Made by a program: the position numbers and the translations under genes
In this document: positions 38,101 through 52,263 of the stretch, one piece after another
How positions within the stretch are numbered: position 1 is the stretch's first letter
Layout of the letters: every line of letters starts with the position of its first letter
Source of the DNA: Sipunculus nudus
Lineage: Eukaryota; Annelida; Sipuncula; Golfingiida; Sipunculidae
Length of the DNA: 64,000 nt
Reading direction: 5' to 3'
Assembly (NCBI GenBank): GCA_026874595.1
Contig: CM049318.1
Coordinates: 47,596,456-47,660,455 of the forward strand
Notes under the pieces: generated by a model
What the model was told of the DNA's origin: nothing
The model's database searches: none
Seen by the model: the letters and a program-made list of their open reading frames with translations, nothing else

Positions 38101-41100
38101 TATTGTCTGTTACCGAATATTTTCGGAACTACTGCAGCCTTCAGTTTCAAATTTCACAGGAATATTGATCATGTGACTGCCAGATGATTTTGACCTCCAG
38201 GTGGCGCCAGCTGTGTTGACCTACTTTCTGTGGGACAAAATGTTCCTTTCCACTTCTTTCAAGATAAGTCATAAAGTAATAATATTTTGGCCTTCATATG
38301 AAAGTCAACAGTTCCTTAGAGGAAGTGGAATAATTCTAGTATAAATTCAGTCAATTCATTTTCAAGATGGCGTCTATATGGAACTGTGTCGATTGCAAAA
38401 TTTGACAGCTTGATGTGTTTCTATAAATGATGTATTGTCTATTACTAACTATCTTAGGAACTGCATCATGTGACTGCTAAATAATTTGACCTGCAGGTGG
38501 CGCTACCTGTGTTTACCTACTTTCTACAGGTTGTAATGGTCTTTACTGCTTTTTCCAAGATATGTCATAAAGTATAAATACTTTGGCTTTTATGTCATAG
38601 TCAACAGTTCCTTAGAGGAAGAGGAATAATTTGAGTATAAATTCAGTCAAGTGATTTTCAAGATGGCATATCTACGGAACTTGATGTGTTTCTATACATG
38701 ATGTATTGTCTGTTACCAAATATCTTAGGAACTGCTGCAGCCTTCAGTTTCAAATTTCACAGGAATATTGATCATGTGACTGCTTAATGATTTTGACCTC
38801 CAAGTTGCCAGCTGTTTAGCTACTTTCAGCAGGCTGTAATGGTGTTTTCTGCTTTTATCCAAAATATGTCATTAAGTATTTATTTGTTATAATCCACAAA
38901 AACAGAGTCTCCTCTAGGACCCTTGGACTGATCTTTCCAAAACCTGGCATACTTGTTCCCTCACCTATGTAGTTGTAGGTAACAATGATGGAGAACCTTT
39001 CTGTGCAGTACAAACCTGGGTTTCTTTTATATAACAACCCTCAATCTCAGGAGTGGTTCAACATATTTAGCTGAAATTTTGCATATTTATAGATCTTGGA
39101 CTCCTCAGACTTACACTCAAGACTGATGATGCCATCTGCAATTGTTTTCCCATGGCATCCCTGGTACATTTGCTGTGGGTGAAAATTGCTCATATCTCAG
39201 AAGTGGTTCAATGTATTGATCTGAAATTTGTCATGTCTATCCATCTAGGAAAGTTTTCTCGTTAACCAGACAGGTGGCGCCACCTACACTACTTTTTGCG
39301 GAGTGTCCAACTTTGCATTTGCCATCTGATCGTCTTAGTGTTTGTTCAGTGTATTGGGTTGAAATTGTGCATGTCCATAGATCTTCGTCACCTCAATCTT
39401 GTAAACAAGACTGGTGGCGCCATCTGCAATAATTTTCCTGTGGTGTCCATTCATACATTTGCTTTTGGTGAAAATTGCTCATATCTCAGGAGTATTGGTC
39501 TGAAATTTGGCATGTGCAGTCATCTTGGAAAGTTTTCTCATAAACCATATAGGTGACGCCACCTACCTTGTGCAATAGGACAATGTCTACTTGGAAAGGA
39601 ATGAATGGTATTTTCACATTCATTTATTTTTTAATCACTTGCCAAATTACACAGTAATTCACAGAGTGAACATTAGACCCCTGGGTCTCTTGTTACTTTA
39701 AAGTAATGGCTCAGTTGAAGATTGTAAATATTATATATATAATCCAAAATTTAATAAAAACCTGATGAAATAAAGAAAATAAAAATTCAAGTCTATTCCT
39801 TTTCGCTATCTGCACTTTTTACAATTATAATGAATAGGCAGAGCTGCAGTAAGTAATACATGGGTCACCTTTGAAACCTGAAGACACGTGTTAACTTTGC
39901 ATGGAATTAACTGAATATTATATTATTATTGTAGTTCTTTTAAAAATATTTGCATTTCCACCAAAGTGTTAAAGTTTAAATAAGTGTGTTGTCAACGGCA
40001 GTTGGGAAGATCCTTTAACAACACAGTGTTAACTACCATCTATAACATTGCATCTGCGTCATTTTGTCTGTTTTTTTTAGAAACCTGACAAGTTTATTTG
40101 AGGAGTCTATTCATTTACACTGTTTTATATATATATAAATGTATAATATAAGGGATAACCTTCCAAATCTAATTTGAAACATAAACTTTTTTTGTTGACA
40201 AGTGTGCAGGACTTTTTCACGGGGATTCCCCTTTCTTGGTACCGCAGGCGGCATATGTGAGCATTTCATTACCTGTGACAGAACGAAATGCCCAGGAAAG
40301 TGGATCAGATTATACATGACTGCACATAAGAACACATTATTTATTTTTATGTTATTTGTAATGTGGAATTGTTACTGACAGTGTAAAAGGTTGACATCGC
40401 CGGCACTTTGTCAGACCTGGTTATGATTTAATAAAAGAGTAAAAGACTGGCACATTGAAAGTGCATACAGCCCGTTTGGTTTAATGAACGTGGATAACTT
40501 GCTTTGCTAAAATAATCACAAATATTTTGCTTTCTGATTGGTATTGATGAACGCTATATAGCATGTTGAGTCCACCAAAGCGGGACCATTTTGTCAGTGA
40601 AAAACATGACAGTCAGAGAGACCACAGGGTCAGAGGTCAGATGAAGTCTATTCAAATAAAGTTGAGGTCAACCAATGGAAGCATGAGTCAAGTGACTCAA
40701 TGTTGTATCAACCAATGGGTGTGTGGGTCAGGTGTGACAAGTGTCAATAGGATTAGCTTTCCGGGAAACTCATGCAACAAGCACTTTGTGTTAGTTTATA
40801 TAATTATGTATCATTCAAAGAAGCTTGCTCACATGAGAATTAACTTAATGCAGCGGTCCTTTGTCACGCATCTGTGTGTCTGATGTACATGTTTACTGTT
40901 ATTTATGGCTTCATTTTACCACGCATTGGTTTCCCTGAAATCGTTCTCCTCAAAAGGTGAGACATGCATTTTGATTGATTTGCAGACACACAATAAGAAA
41001 TGGAAACTGGTTCGCAGTGGGTCAGTTTTACATTGCAAATTGCAATGTGTTACCTCTTATTACGAGTGCTACTTGTATATTCAAAACAAGGCGTGCTCGT

Positions 41101-44100
41101 AGGTGCACATGGAAATAGTTCGTGAGCTTAAATGTTTTGGTTAACAAACTGAAAAATGCTGGATCATGCCAGAAATTTTGCACTTCGTCAGTTGTTTGTA
41201 TGCGAGTCGCGTGCAACTCGCGCTAATGGATTTAAGGCGAGTCTGTACGAAAGTCGACTTCTGCGACTCGCGTGAAATTCTTCCCCTGCCATGGAAACCT
41301 TGTTTGCCTTATTTTATAAACATAACTCGCCTCTCAAATGCAAATCGATGAAAACAGTGACTTATCAATAATAATGCTGAAGTACATTTGATTATAGGGC
41401 AAAAAAAAAGAGTTTAATGTAATCTAAGTAAGTGTTTCTTTCAAAGTGATTTATGTAACTGCATTCAGTTGCAATTTAAATTTTGTTGAATTACAAATGG
41501 CTTTTAGTTATGTGAAACAGGTAAATAATAATGATCAAAGATATTTCAAGATCAAATATTTTTTGTTCACTTGGTTTTTTTACTTGTTTTTTTTAACCAA
41601 ACACTTAAAATAATAGTTAATAGTTATAGGCAAACACCCCAAGTAATCGTAATAGGCCCTATCATTGAAACCAGTAATAGGCCCCATGTCTGTAGCCAAT
41701 TGCAAATGCAAAGATGTGGGCTAATCAGAAATTATGAAACCCTGTGGAAATTAGTTATTTCATGAGTAAAGACGTGATACTTCTCAGACCCTTTCTGCAA
41801 ACATTATGAAAGCATATCTTCTCAAGGGTATGTGCTGGGGACATAGGAATGGGGAGTGTCTGTCTGTCTTTCTCTCAGTCTGATGATGTTTACATAATGG
41901 TTCTGTGTAAAAATAGATGAGGTAAAAATGGCTGAGATAGGCCTTGTTTTACTATACCTGATAATATTTCAATATAACAATACTTCATAACTCTTCAGAC
42001 TTGGCTGTTGAAAAAAAAATCCCAATCTGAGTCCTTCATAATTAGTATGTAGAAAAATCTAGATATTATCTTTTAATTTTGTGAAAATTAAGTCATTGTA
42101 ACTAATACTAGAGCTGTCCTGCCCACTGAGTATGTCCTATAATTCATGCATTAATTAATTTAAAACTTGCTATACATGTTGATTCATGATAGCCTTATTA
42201 TTTGTAGACACCAGTGATGTCATCTTGAACTTTTAAATTATTGTTGTTTGTTAAATGTCATTTTGAGACCGTGTGGGATCAGGCATGAAATTATTTTAAA
42301 TGTAAGTCCATGAAAGCATAGACCATTGCCTATACTCAGCAATAGAACATCACGATCCGTTTGTCACATGTTGTGATTTTGCTTTTTTTTACTTTTTGTT
42401 TTACAGACACCATATATTTCCATCTACCATCAAGACTACACAAGAAGAGAACAGTGTTTGGTGTCTCATGTTATAGACAAATAGCAACAAAGGTACAGAT
42501 AAATATGATTTATATGAGGCCACACTAAAAAATTAATTGTTCTAATGAACCACCACTCCTTTTTTAGCTCAGCTGACTGTAAGTCAACTGAGGTATAGGA
42601 ATGGCGCTTAGTCCGTCATCTGTCTGCCAGACGACTGGCCGGCCGTCTGGTCGTCCATTAGCAAGGCACAAATCGTAACTGCTGGTCCTAGAAACTTCTT
42701 AGTGAATATCCAAGGAGGTCAATAAAAAATCTCCTTTGAAACCTAAAATTAGGTCACTGCGACATATATCCTCCAAGCTATGGGACTTGAAAGTACCCTC
42801 CAGAATAATGAAAAATTTGATACAAAACCTCCAATATCTTGATGATTAATGCATGGATTGTCTAGAACCTTGCCTTGAATATTGACCATGACTAGTTTTG
42901 CCAGTTCCCTAGAAGTGGTGGTGCCACCTGCCATTTTTCATCTTTTTTGAATATTTTTCTATTTTTATTACTATAAAATGACAATCATGTCAGTCTCTCA
43001 CATGTGATTCCATCTGGTGTCCCAAAACCTGGTGTGTTTATTGATTCAAAGTGGATGCCCTATAATTATCACCCTGTCTGTCTGTCTGTTTGTCTTTCTG
43101 TCTGTCCATCCGTTTATCCACACCAATTTGTTTCCAGGTGATAACTCCACTTTGGAATGACCTATGGATTTCAAACACAACTTACAAATGGCCCGCCACT
43201 AAAGAAAGAACCTGTATGATTTTAGGATCATGAGGTCAAAGGTCAAGGTCACAAGGCTCACTTATTTAAAAAGACTATGGCTGCATTTTAAGCCAAGCTT
43301 TTCATCCCAAACTTTCCATCTTGCACATTTAGCTAACTTGCCAGTATGGGGAGAGCATAAATGAATTTGGCATCAAAGGTAAGGTCACAGGGGCCATCTG
43401 TTCACAAATTAGTTTCCAGATGATAACTCCAGTTTAGTTTGACATATTGGTTTCAAACTTAACTTATATAAGGCTCACAACTCTAGTCAGAACCCTGTCG
43501 ATTTTGATGTCCAAAGGTCAAATGTCACAGGACCCATTTCTTTAAAAGGAATGTGTATGCATTTCAAGCCAAATTTTTCATCACAAACCTTCCATCAAGA
43601 TATTACTCACCTGCCAATAGTGGAAGACCCTTTTTGGTTCAGGGTCAAAGGTCAAGGTCACAGGGCCCATCCATTCACAAATTAGTTTACGGATGATAAT
43701 TTTGCTTTGGTCAGACAGATTGGCTTCAAACTTGATCTCTGAATGACCAACCACTTAAGTAAGAAACATTTTGATTTTCAGGGTCCAGATGTCAAAAGTG
43801 AAGGTCACAGGACCGTCATCCTGAATTTTTTTTTCAAAATATCCTTATTGACAAATACAGCTGAGCGTTGAGACCCCTGGGTCCCTTTTTTTATGGAGCA
43901 ATTTTTTAACTCACCTGACTGTACCCCATCTGAGCTATACATTGTCTCTCCCACCAACAGTTATGAGAGTCAAGTACAGTTGATCTGTTGTGAGTAAAAG
44001 TTCATCAGAAGCAAAAATTTCTCAATAATTCTCAGTTGAATCACCTTTAAATTTACTACGTTTACCTGATCTTTATCCATTCTATAACACCAATGGTCCC

Positions 44101-47100
44101 CCTAGCCTGTTATTAGTTTTGGCTTGCTTTGTGTCTATTTTGAGACTGACATTTTCATGGCACAGTATTTTCCTGGTATTTTCATGTATTTTCCCTGGGT
44201 TCCTGAGTAATGTACCTGATGTCGTATTCCTGTCCTCATTCAGAATTTTCACAAATATGACTATCAAGTACTGAAAAGATTATGACTAATAATTGTGAAT
44301 GTTAGGGTATACTGTCCAGCTAGTCAGCTGAGTGTCAAGACCTATTAGTTGCTTGTATTTTCTAGGCAAACTGATAAAATTTCCTCATATTGTGTCTCGA
44401 CAGGTAATAAAAACAATTTTGCCCACTCGCACTATATTTTTTGGTACCAAGAGTCTGTTGAACAAGAACATCTGAGGCATAGTTATGATCAGTTGTCCGA
44501 ATTCTGTCCATTAGACTGCCTTGTTTTTGAAACTGTTGGATCTATATATCTGAAATTTGGCATACTGTTAGATGTTCCCAAAATCTCCTATCAAACCAAA
44601 AATGGGTCACTGCAACTTTGCTCCTTCAAGAAATTGAGGGCCTCAATTTTCCATTAAAAACCTATTATCACACTTCAGGACTGCCTTTAGAATATCAAAA
44701 CCACTTATCTGGGTTTTTTTTCATATTTACCATGAATATTCACCAATATAGATCCTATTGTCATGCCAGAAATTAGCTCAGTATTATGTAATTTATAAGA
44801 GTTATGGGCCAAAACATAATGCAATTTGTAAAAAATCAGGAAAGATATTTACTCACTTAACATGATAATTGTTGAAGCTAGAGACTTTTTTTTCAAGTAT
44901 TCAACTTTTTTTATTTATGATTCAATTGTATACCCAAATTTAGATCTGAATTTTGTAAATTTTTTAAATTTTCAGCATAAATATAAAATCAGTTCCTTAA
45001 ATTTTACCTAACATTGGCACATTTCATTCCTTTAAATGCTGTTGATTTAATTTTCACCCCATGTACATGTAAGGATATAACTCTTATAAAATATGTAATT
45101 TGAAAATAAAGCTTAAAAAATTGGGGTAGTTATTGAATTATTTTTTCTGACGCTCTTATTGTATTCACTTGCATTTTCAAGCTCCAGGCAGCCCTATTCT
45201 AGTCACTGGAAGTCATTTAGTACAGATTTGCCTGCTTATACCTGATTTATAATGCATCATTGGGAGAGCCAACCAGCTGTAACACATGTACAGTTACTCT
45301 AATATCAACCCCCCCCCCCCAACACACACCCACACCCACCAAGTGTATTGGAATAATTGATATTGTTTGAACTCACTGTATTTCCTTCTTGTCAAGCTGT
45401 TTCCACTCCTTTGTGTAAAACTTTTTTTTAAATAGTAATTCATAAAGAAATAAATTGTATCTCCAGACAAAGTCAGGATACTATGGTTTAGGCATGGTCG
45501 CATTGCTGCCACCACCGCAGAGATTTCTTTCAGGCAAGATAACTTGAAAAATATTTCACAGATCTTCGCGAAACTTGACATGTGCATAGATATGGGTGAG
45601 AGGACAAAGCCTGTTAAAATGGAGTCATGACCTTTACTCGGAGAGTGACCTTGACCTTGAATAAGTCCATTTTCGGGGAAAATCACACAAATTCTTAATA
45701 ATCTCAAGAAATCTTGCATGGAATTGTTCCAGAAATGAAGTTGACCAAAGATCTTGGATAGTGTTGTCATGTACCAGAAAATGATGGCACCACCTATTAT
45801 CCTTTTCTTGTTTTCTTGATGTTTAATACCCTAATCTTTGCCACTTGACAGTACTGTGAGCATTATAAGTAAAAAACTAATGGACAAATTTCTTTTATAT
45901 TATGCATAATTTGCATATACACAGATATGGGTTATGGAATGATGTATATTTAAATTTTGGTCATGACCTTTCCTAGGAGAGTGGCTCTGACCTTGAATAT
46001 TTCCGTATTTGGTGAAAATCACACAAAATCTTAAATAACCCTATAAGGGATGCAAGAATTGGTCCATAAATCAAATTGACCGAAGATCTTTGATAGCTTT
46101 GTCTTCTGTGGAAGACAAGTATGCATCATAAGTCAAAAACTAATGGACAAATTTCTTTCATATTATGCATTAACATAGATATAGGTTATGGGATGAGATA
46201 CGTATATTAAAATTGGGATCATTACTTCTCCTGTGAGAGAGGCCTTGACCTTTAATATTTCTATATTTGGTGAAAAATATTGTTTCTCAAGTTGATAGAT
46301 GAAAGAAACCATGGTCACTTGCCAAGTGTCAGTAAATGCTGCTGAAGTTGGGGGCCTATTCTTAAAGGGGGGGGGGGGGGGTAATTGTCTGTAGATACTA
46401 TAGTGCCAAGAAATTCTAGTTTCCTTTTAAAAAATTTTAGCAAATTTAAATGTAACTAAACCCTTTTGTATGCCTAATTTGATCAAATAGGAGCGAAATT
46501 GTTCGTAAATAAAGCTGCAATTTAGAATTGTATATTCAGATTCAAATTACATTTTCAGATATTTAATGTTTTATATGTGTACAATGACAACTTTTTATTT
46601 AAAAAATTTTAATGCATCTATATTCATAATGTGATGCTATTAGACAAAATTGGGGATAAATGATGATGCAGTGTAGAATTGTAAATCAACTGATATATTC
46701 TGAATATTTGTTACATTGTTAATGTATAAAATTTATAAACTTGAAAGCAAATTGATGTTATAAAAAAAGGAGAATCAAATGCAAAAATTTGTGCATTATT
46801 TTCCTGCCCCAGCAGAATTGGAAATTCAGTGAAAATATAATATAATAAACAAATTAGGATCTTATTGAAACATCATATATAATATTCATGCCTCAGCAGA
46901 ATGGGACAAAGTGATCAGCTCTGTCCTTCCATCTCTGTTTATCATTAAATATGTAGAAAGTATGCACCAACTTTTTTCCTATGTTCTATTCAATTAACAT
47001 TTAGTTGCTGTATGTATATGGATTTAAGCTGTTAAGTCTGAAATTTGAAAGCAACTTATATATTCAGATATACATGTAATATTGCAAATATACACAATTT

Positions 47101-50100
47101 ATAAACTTGAAAACAATTTGATATATTTAAAAAAAGAAGATTTAATGCAAACATTTGATCATTATTTTCCTGCCTCAGTAGAACAGGAGATAAAGTGATC
47201 ACCTTTGTTTGTCTACTTGTCTCTCTGTCCTCTTTTAAATATTCAGTAATGTAAATCATCTTTTTTTCCTGTGGGCGCTATTGAACTAAATTTCATATCC
47301 TGTATATATATGCAGAGATGTTGTAACTCCCACCATTAAGCACACCCCCCCCCCCCCCCACCAAGCCCTTTGTTACGGAACCTAATATCATCAGATCATG
47401 TATGCGTGACGAACATCAACTTTGTCATGGAGATGAAAAAAATCAGATACTGTAACACCAGGCGGCGTGAAATGTCTAAGGGGATTAAAAAAGAAGTCAG
47501 TGGTTTCTTGTTAACAAATAATTATAATTTATTCTTAAAACAACCCTAAAATTACAATACACTAAATCAATACAATTATACAGTATAACAATAGTACAAC
47601 AGTAAATCAATACAAGTATATAAAAAAAGTGTACAGTACCTGGATACCACCACTGTCACAACGACAACAATTCCTTTATAACGTACAACCCAGATGAACA
47701 GTCCACATGAATCTTCTCAGAGAATAACAGTCCAATTCATTCACAAAATCAATTTGTTGTAATTCTAAAGTGGAGTTTTTGTTATAATCCCGAAAGCAAA
47801 CTGAAGACTATATAAGATCCGTCACAAATTTAGAAGAAAATCTATAACTGCCGCACTTATCGGAAAAGGTTCACAACTGACTTACACACTTCTGTGTCCG
47901 CTGGAATATTTCTCTCCTCTCTCCTGGCTCTAAAACACAGCCTCTTGTTTATAACTTTTCACCTCAAGCCGAGAACTTTCCATTTTTCGAACAATCCAAA
48001 GAACCCAATAGTACACACATTACAGGAAACATCTAGAACAAAGAACACCGTGTTTCTACACACCAGGGTCCACACATGAGCCGGCCCGGATCGGCCAGGC
48101 AAGAAAGCCCAAGACTAGCATGACCGCTGTTTACACGTCAGACCCCACTCGTGGGCCAGGCTATGCCATCATGGCAACGGCCAATGCTAGCACTGCACAT
48201 ACACATAAAATAAAAGAGACATCTGTAACAATAGACAAGTAGAAAAGTGAAAGTTTATGAAAGATAATTTGTAAAAATCGAGGCTCAACGGACAACATGA
48301 AAAACGATGCTCAGGCAAATAGACTTCCACAGTATTAAATGCTTGTCCTGAGCTTTGTTGATTGTCATCAGGTTGACCGGAACTGATGATGCTCCCAGAT
48401 AAACAGCAGGTTTACATCTTTCGGTGCACGTACGTAGCAAAAAAATATATCTTTGGTTCCTTGGTTTGTCTAGAATAACATTAACGCAAAAGGTAAATCC
48501 GGATTTTTCAGAAAATGTTAATCCGTACAAACAATCCATCAAATTTCAAGGCCACCAGAATCAACATTATATATTTTTTCACACCATCATCACAAAAGAA
48601 AAAGTTCTTTGTCCCCATGTAGAAGCACCCCATTCGTATTCATTTGTTCTGCCACTCGCTAGGTGAAACTGGGTAACTGAAGCGTGACTGTGTTTATACA
48701 GTGTACACTTAAACTTATAACTGAAAATGCTGTCTTTTGTCACCATTCATCTTTTTTGTTACATTTGAGGTAATAACTAATGGTAATTCCTGTCTCTTCA
48801 GGGTAAAACACTGGTTGTAATATCACTTAAAAATCTGAAGAGTTTTCAAATAAAAAACTTTTTCATTAATTTAAAAAGACAGTAGTGATGTCAGCACAGG
48901 AAAAAGGGCACTATAATGTGACCAATTGAACATATTAATTTTATGTATTTTATATTTTCCTGTATTATTTAAGGGAAGGGATGAATTCTAAGTCTTTCTT
49001 TTAACAGCTTGGAATAAGTCGGCTCATAAGACAATACCCAATATGTTTTTATTTCATTGAAAGTTTGAGATTATATTTTATATACTATATAATTGCACAG
49101 ACTTCCTATGAAATTACTTTCTCTTCTTTATTTAACCCCAACCCCCCCCCCCCCCCCCCCCCGCCTAAAGGCTTTCATCGCTTGTTTAAACTGTTGTCCA
49201 ACACAGAGTTCCGAATAACCCTTAACATGCGAAATCATTATTTTTTGTACTGGGTATATCCTGCATGACATGCAAACTTTTAATGTGAACATGAACTTAA
49301 TAACAAGTACAAAAAATAACGATATTAAGACTCTAATTGGAAAGTCTAGGAGAAGAGTCACAGTCTGATTTATATACCCAGTAGCAGATGTCATGCTAGC
49401 AGCCATGATTGATAGTGCTGTTTCTGAGTACTCTGGTGGTTTCAGACCCACAAATAATAAAGTTGTAACATTTTAGACAACTAAGTATTATGTAAATTTG
49501 CTAAGGTTTTACCGTTCAAACAGATTAAATGCATTCTATGCAGACATCATCAAGATGAAAGGTGAGAAGCTGTCAGTTTAAAAGTTAGATCTAACCATTA
49601 TGAATGGACATCGGAGTGTATGCATGCCTTTACCACTACAAGCAAGTCAGTTCAGCTAGTATGGTATATATTCCGCTGGCTCAAACCCACATGCAGGGTG
49701 TCAGAAGTGTCTTTGAAATGGACACAACAATGGATACCTTGCCACCACCAAAAGAATTGTCGTTCAATGGTAACACGTCAAAGAATTGGTGATGCTGGAT
49801 ACAGCAGATCCGTTACTTCGTAACCGCCAGGAACAAAAAAACGCAAGCCTGAGAGTTACAGTGCGCGACTTTATTGTGCAGGTGAGCAAGCCAAAGAAAT
49901 ATATTCATGTTTGAGATCCCCGATGAAAAGAAATATACTAATGAACAATGTAAAGACTTACAGTTTCTTGTACGATTTTACAATTGGTGTGACACCACTA
50001 TTAACATCAAATAGAAACGCCTGGCAACTAAAACCTATGATTAATAATGTAAATAGGTTCTCTTCTTTCTTATGTGATACATATATTGCTAGTTCTTGCA

Positions 50101-52206
50101 TTATTTTTCTCTTGCCCCATCAAATCTGTCGCCCTATTCAGACAGTTTATTGAACCATTATGTCGCACCCAGTTTCTGATCTCAAATTTTGAGGCAAATT
50201 GTTCTCCAAAGAGAAGTGTAACTCTGGAAAGACATAACTTCTATAACCCAAACCAAAAGCAGGCTGAAACATTTGACTAATCGTTGACCGACCAAAGATA
50301 TTGATAAAGAACTGCGAATTTGGAGAATTAGCAGAGAGTATCCTCACAGACATAAGTTGAAGACGTCAGAGAACAGGCTTTAAAAGCTTGACTTTTGAGC
50401 GAGCCAGATTAAACTTTACAGAAATGTGTTAACTTGGATAAAGCTGCTGAAAAAAATCAGATTCTGTAACACTAGGCAGTGTGAAATGTATAGGGGAATG
50501 AATAAAGAAGTCTTTGGTTTTTTGTTAACAAATAACTATAATTTATTCTTAAAACAACCCTAAGATTACAATACACTAAATCAATACAATTACACAGTAC
50601 AACAAAAGTATAACAGCAAATCAGTATAATCACACAGCATAATAAACAAAGTGCACAGTACCTGGATACCACCACTGTCACAGCGACAAGTCCTTTAAAA
50701 TGTATAAACCGGATGAACAGTTCATTCAGATCTTCTCAGAGAATAACAGTCCAATGTAATCACAAAATTAATCTACTGTAATCCAAAGTGAAATCCTGGC
50801 AGTGATCCGAAAGGGAATCTGAAGACTATAAAATCCATCACAAATTTAGAAGAAAATCTATAATTTCCGCACTTATGGGGATGTTAGTACTATTGAAACT
50901 GAATATGTTTTATAAAACTGTAAACATTTGGTATAATAAAAAAATTATGATCCCACTGAACAAATGTGTAAACTGCTGAACTGTCATCAGCTTATAAAAA
51001 AGCCAACCAGTGATTATGGTAATAGTATAGATCTTATATGTTCAGAAACTGCTCACACACTTAAGTTCCAACATAAGAAACACATGGTCAGACCACAAAA
51101 TATTATTTTCAATAATATCTTACTCATCAATACAATCCAATCATAAACAACCAACCATGGCCAATATTACCTCTTCATCTCAGACTTTATCTCCATTTTG
51201 GTATTATTTTAGATTTTTACCTTCAAGGTCAACTTCAGCTGAGCGCCGTAACCCATGGTTCCTTGTTATGTGATGTGGCCTCTTATTAGTGTGTCAGATA
51301 CAGCTGAGCATCAAGGCCCATGAGCCACTTGTTTCAAGAATATAATTACATTTTATTTAAATGGAATTGTACACCCAAATGAAATCAAATGTTTGTAAAG
51401 TTTTTTAAGTTGTTTGTTTAAATGTTAAATCACTAACATAAATTTGCATTAAGCTTTATTTCAGAGTGCTCTCTCTTTTTTAACACTTCTTTAAGATGCT
51501 ATACCACTACAAAGTGATGATAATAATTGGTGTCTAGCTTATTAAGAACTCTTGACTTGAGGAGCTTCAAACAGTTTAACAAATGTGTCCTTTATTAGGG
51601 TAAGTTTATATTCTCTGAGATTCCACTATTTTCTGCAGGACCTCAAGATTCAGGCAGCAGATGTCACTCGTAATTCTGTGCAGAAGAGTGTGTGTGTTCT
51701 AAGTCACTGGGTGAGTAAAGTCAGTCATTGACTGGTAAGTTTATCACACAGTCACTGGCCAAATGGTAAGTTTAACACAGTCACTGGCCAAATGGTAAGT
51801 TTAACACAGTCACTGGCCAAATGGTTCCACTAGCCAAATCCCATGTTTAAAATAGTCACTGGCCAGGTAGTAATATTACCCAAGTCATTGGCCAAATGGT
51901 TTGTTTTTCACAGACACTGGCCAATTGGTTAGTTTGTGGATGTGTAACAATTGGTCAATGCTCGCTTTATATTATCTCATCCACAAAAGGCTTGTTATCA
52001 TTAAACAGGAACAATAAATACTAATTGCAATTAATTCAGATATAGACCTCCAAAGCCCTTGAATCTCATATTCACAAGTTGATCATATAAAACATTTAAG
52101 CAGGCAATGTTTCTGTGTTATAGATGCTAGGGCTAATAGTTTACACACAAAGACAGGCATTTAAAGAGCCAGGAATCCCATACTATGGAATTTAAAATGT
52201 CAGTAA

Positions 52207-52263
<57 letters not shown>

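Larger units (their letters stand above)
31184..42406. other. AVL9 intron 2 (11.2 kb)
   Basis: Almost entirely repeats: a family-A 3' fragment in minus orientation (31397-31723), a full family-A element in plus orientation with two nested insertions (31724-35620) and a 339-bp tandem-core element (36341-39694). A CpG-rich patch with repeated ACTCGCG/GCGAGT strings is at about 41200-41280. 39700-42406 is otherwise AT-rich and unremarkable. Confidence 0.8.
42493..51638. other. AVL9 intron 3 (9.1 kb)
   Basis: Repeats throughout: family-A copies, several C or G homopolymers (45308, 46365, 47344, 49137), LTR-like direct repeats and a decayed retrotransposon gag. The longest uninterrupted reading frame (158 codons, minus, 45294-45770) falls in repeat sequence and matches no family I know. 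Confidence 0.75.

Noticed and set aside
41190-41290. CpG-rich patch with ACTCGCG repeats as a second promoter in AVL9 intron 2
   Set aside because: Short, with no start-site motif or exon-like sequence nearby; I cannot support a regulatory call.
45294-45770. 158-codon open frame on the minus strand, the longest in the window
   Set aside because: Lies in dispersed-repeat sequence (antisense of GTGACCTTGACCTTGAATAAG-like units), runs across a C homopolymer edge, and its translation matches no family I recognise.
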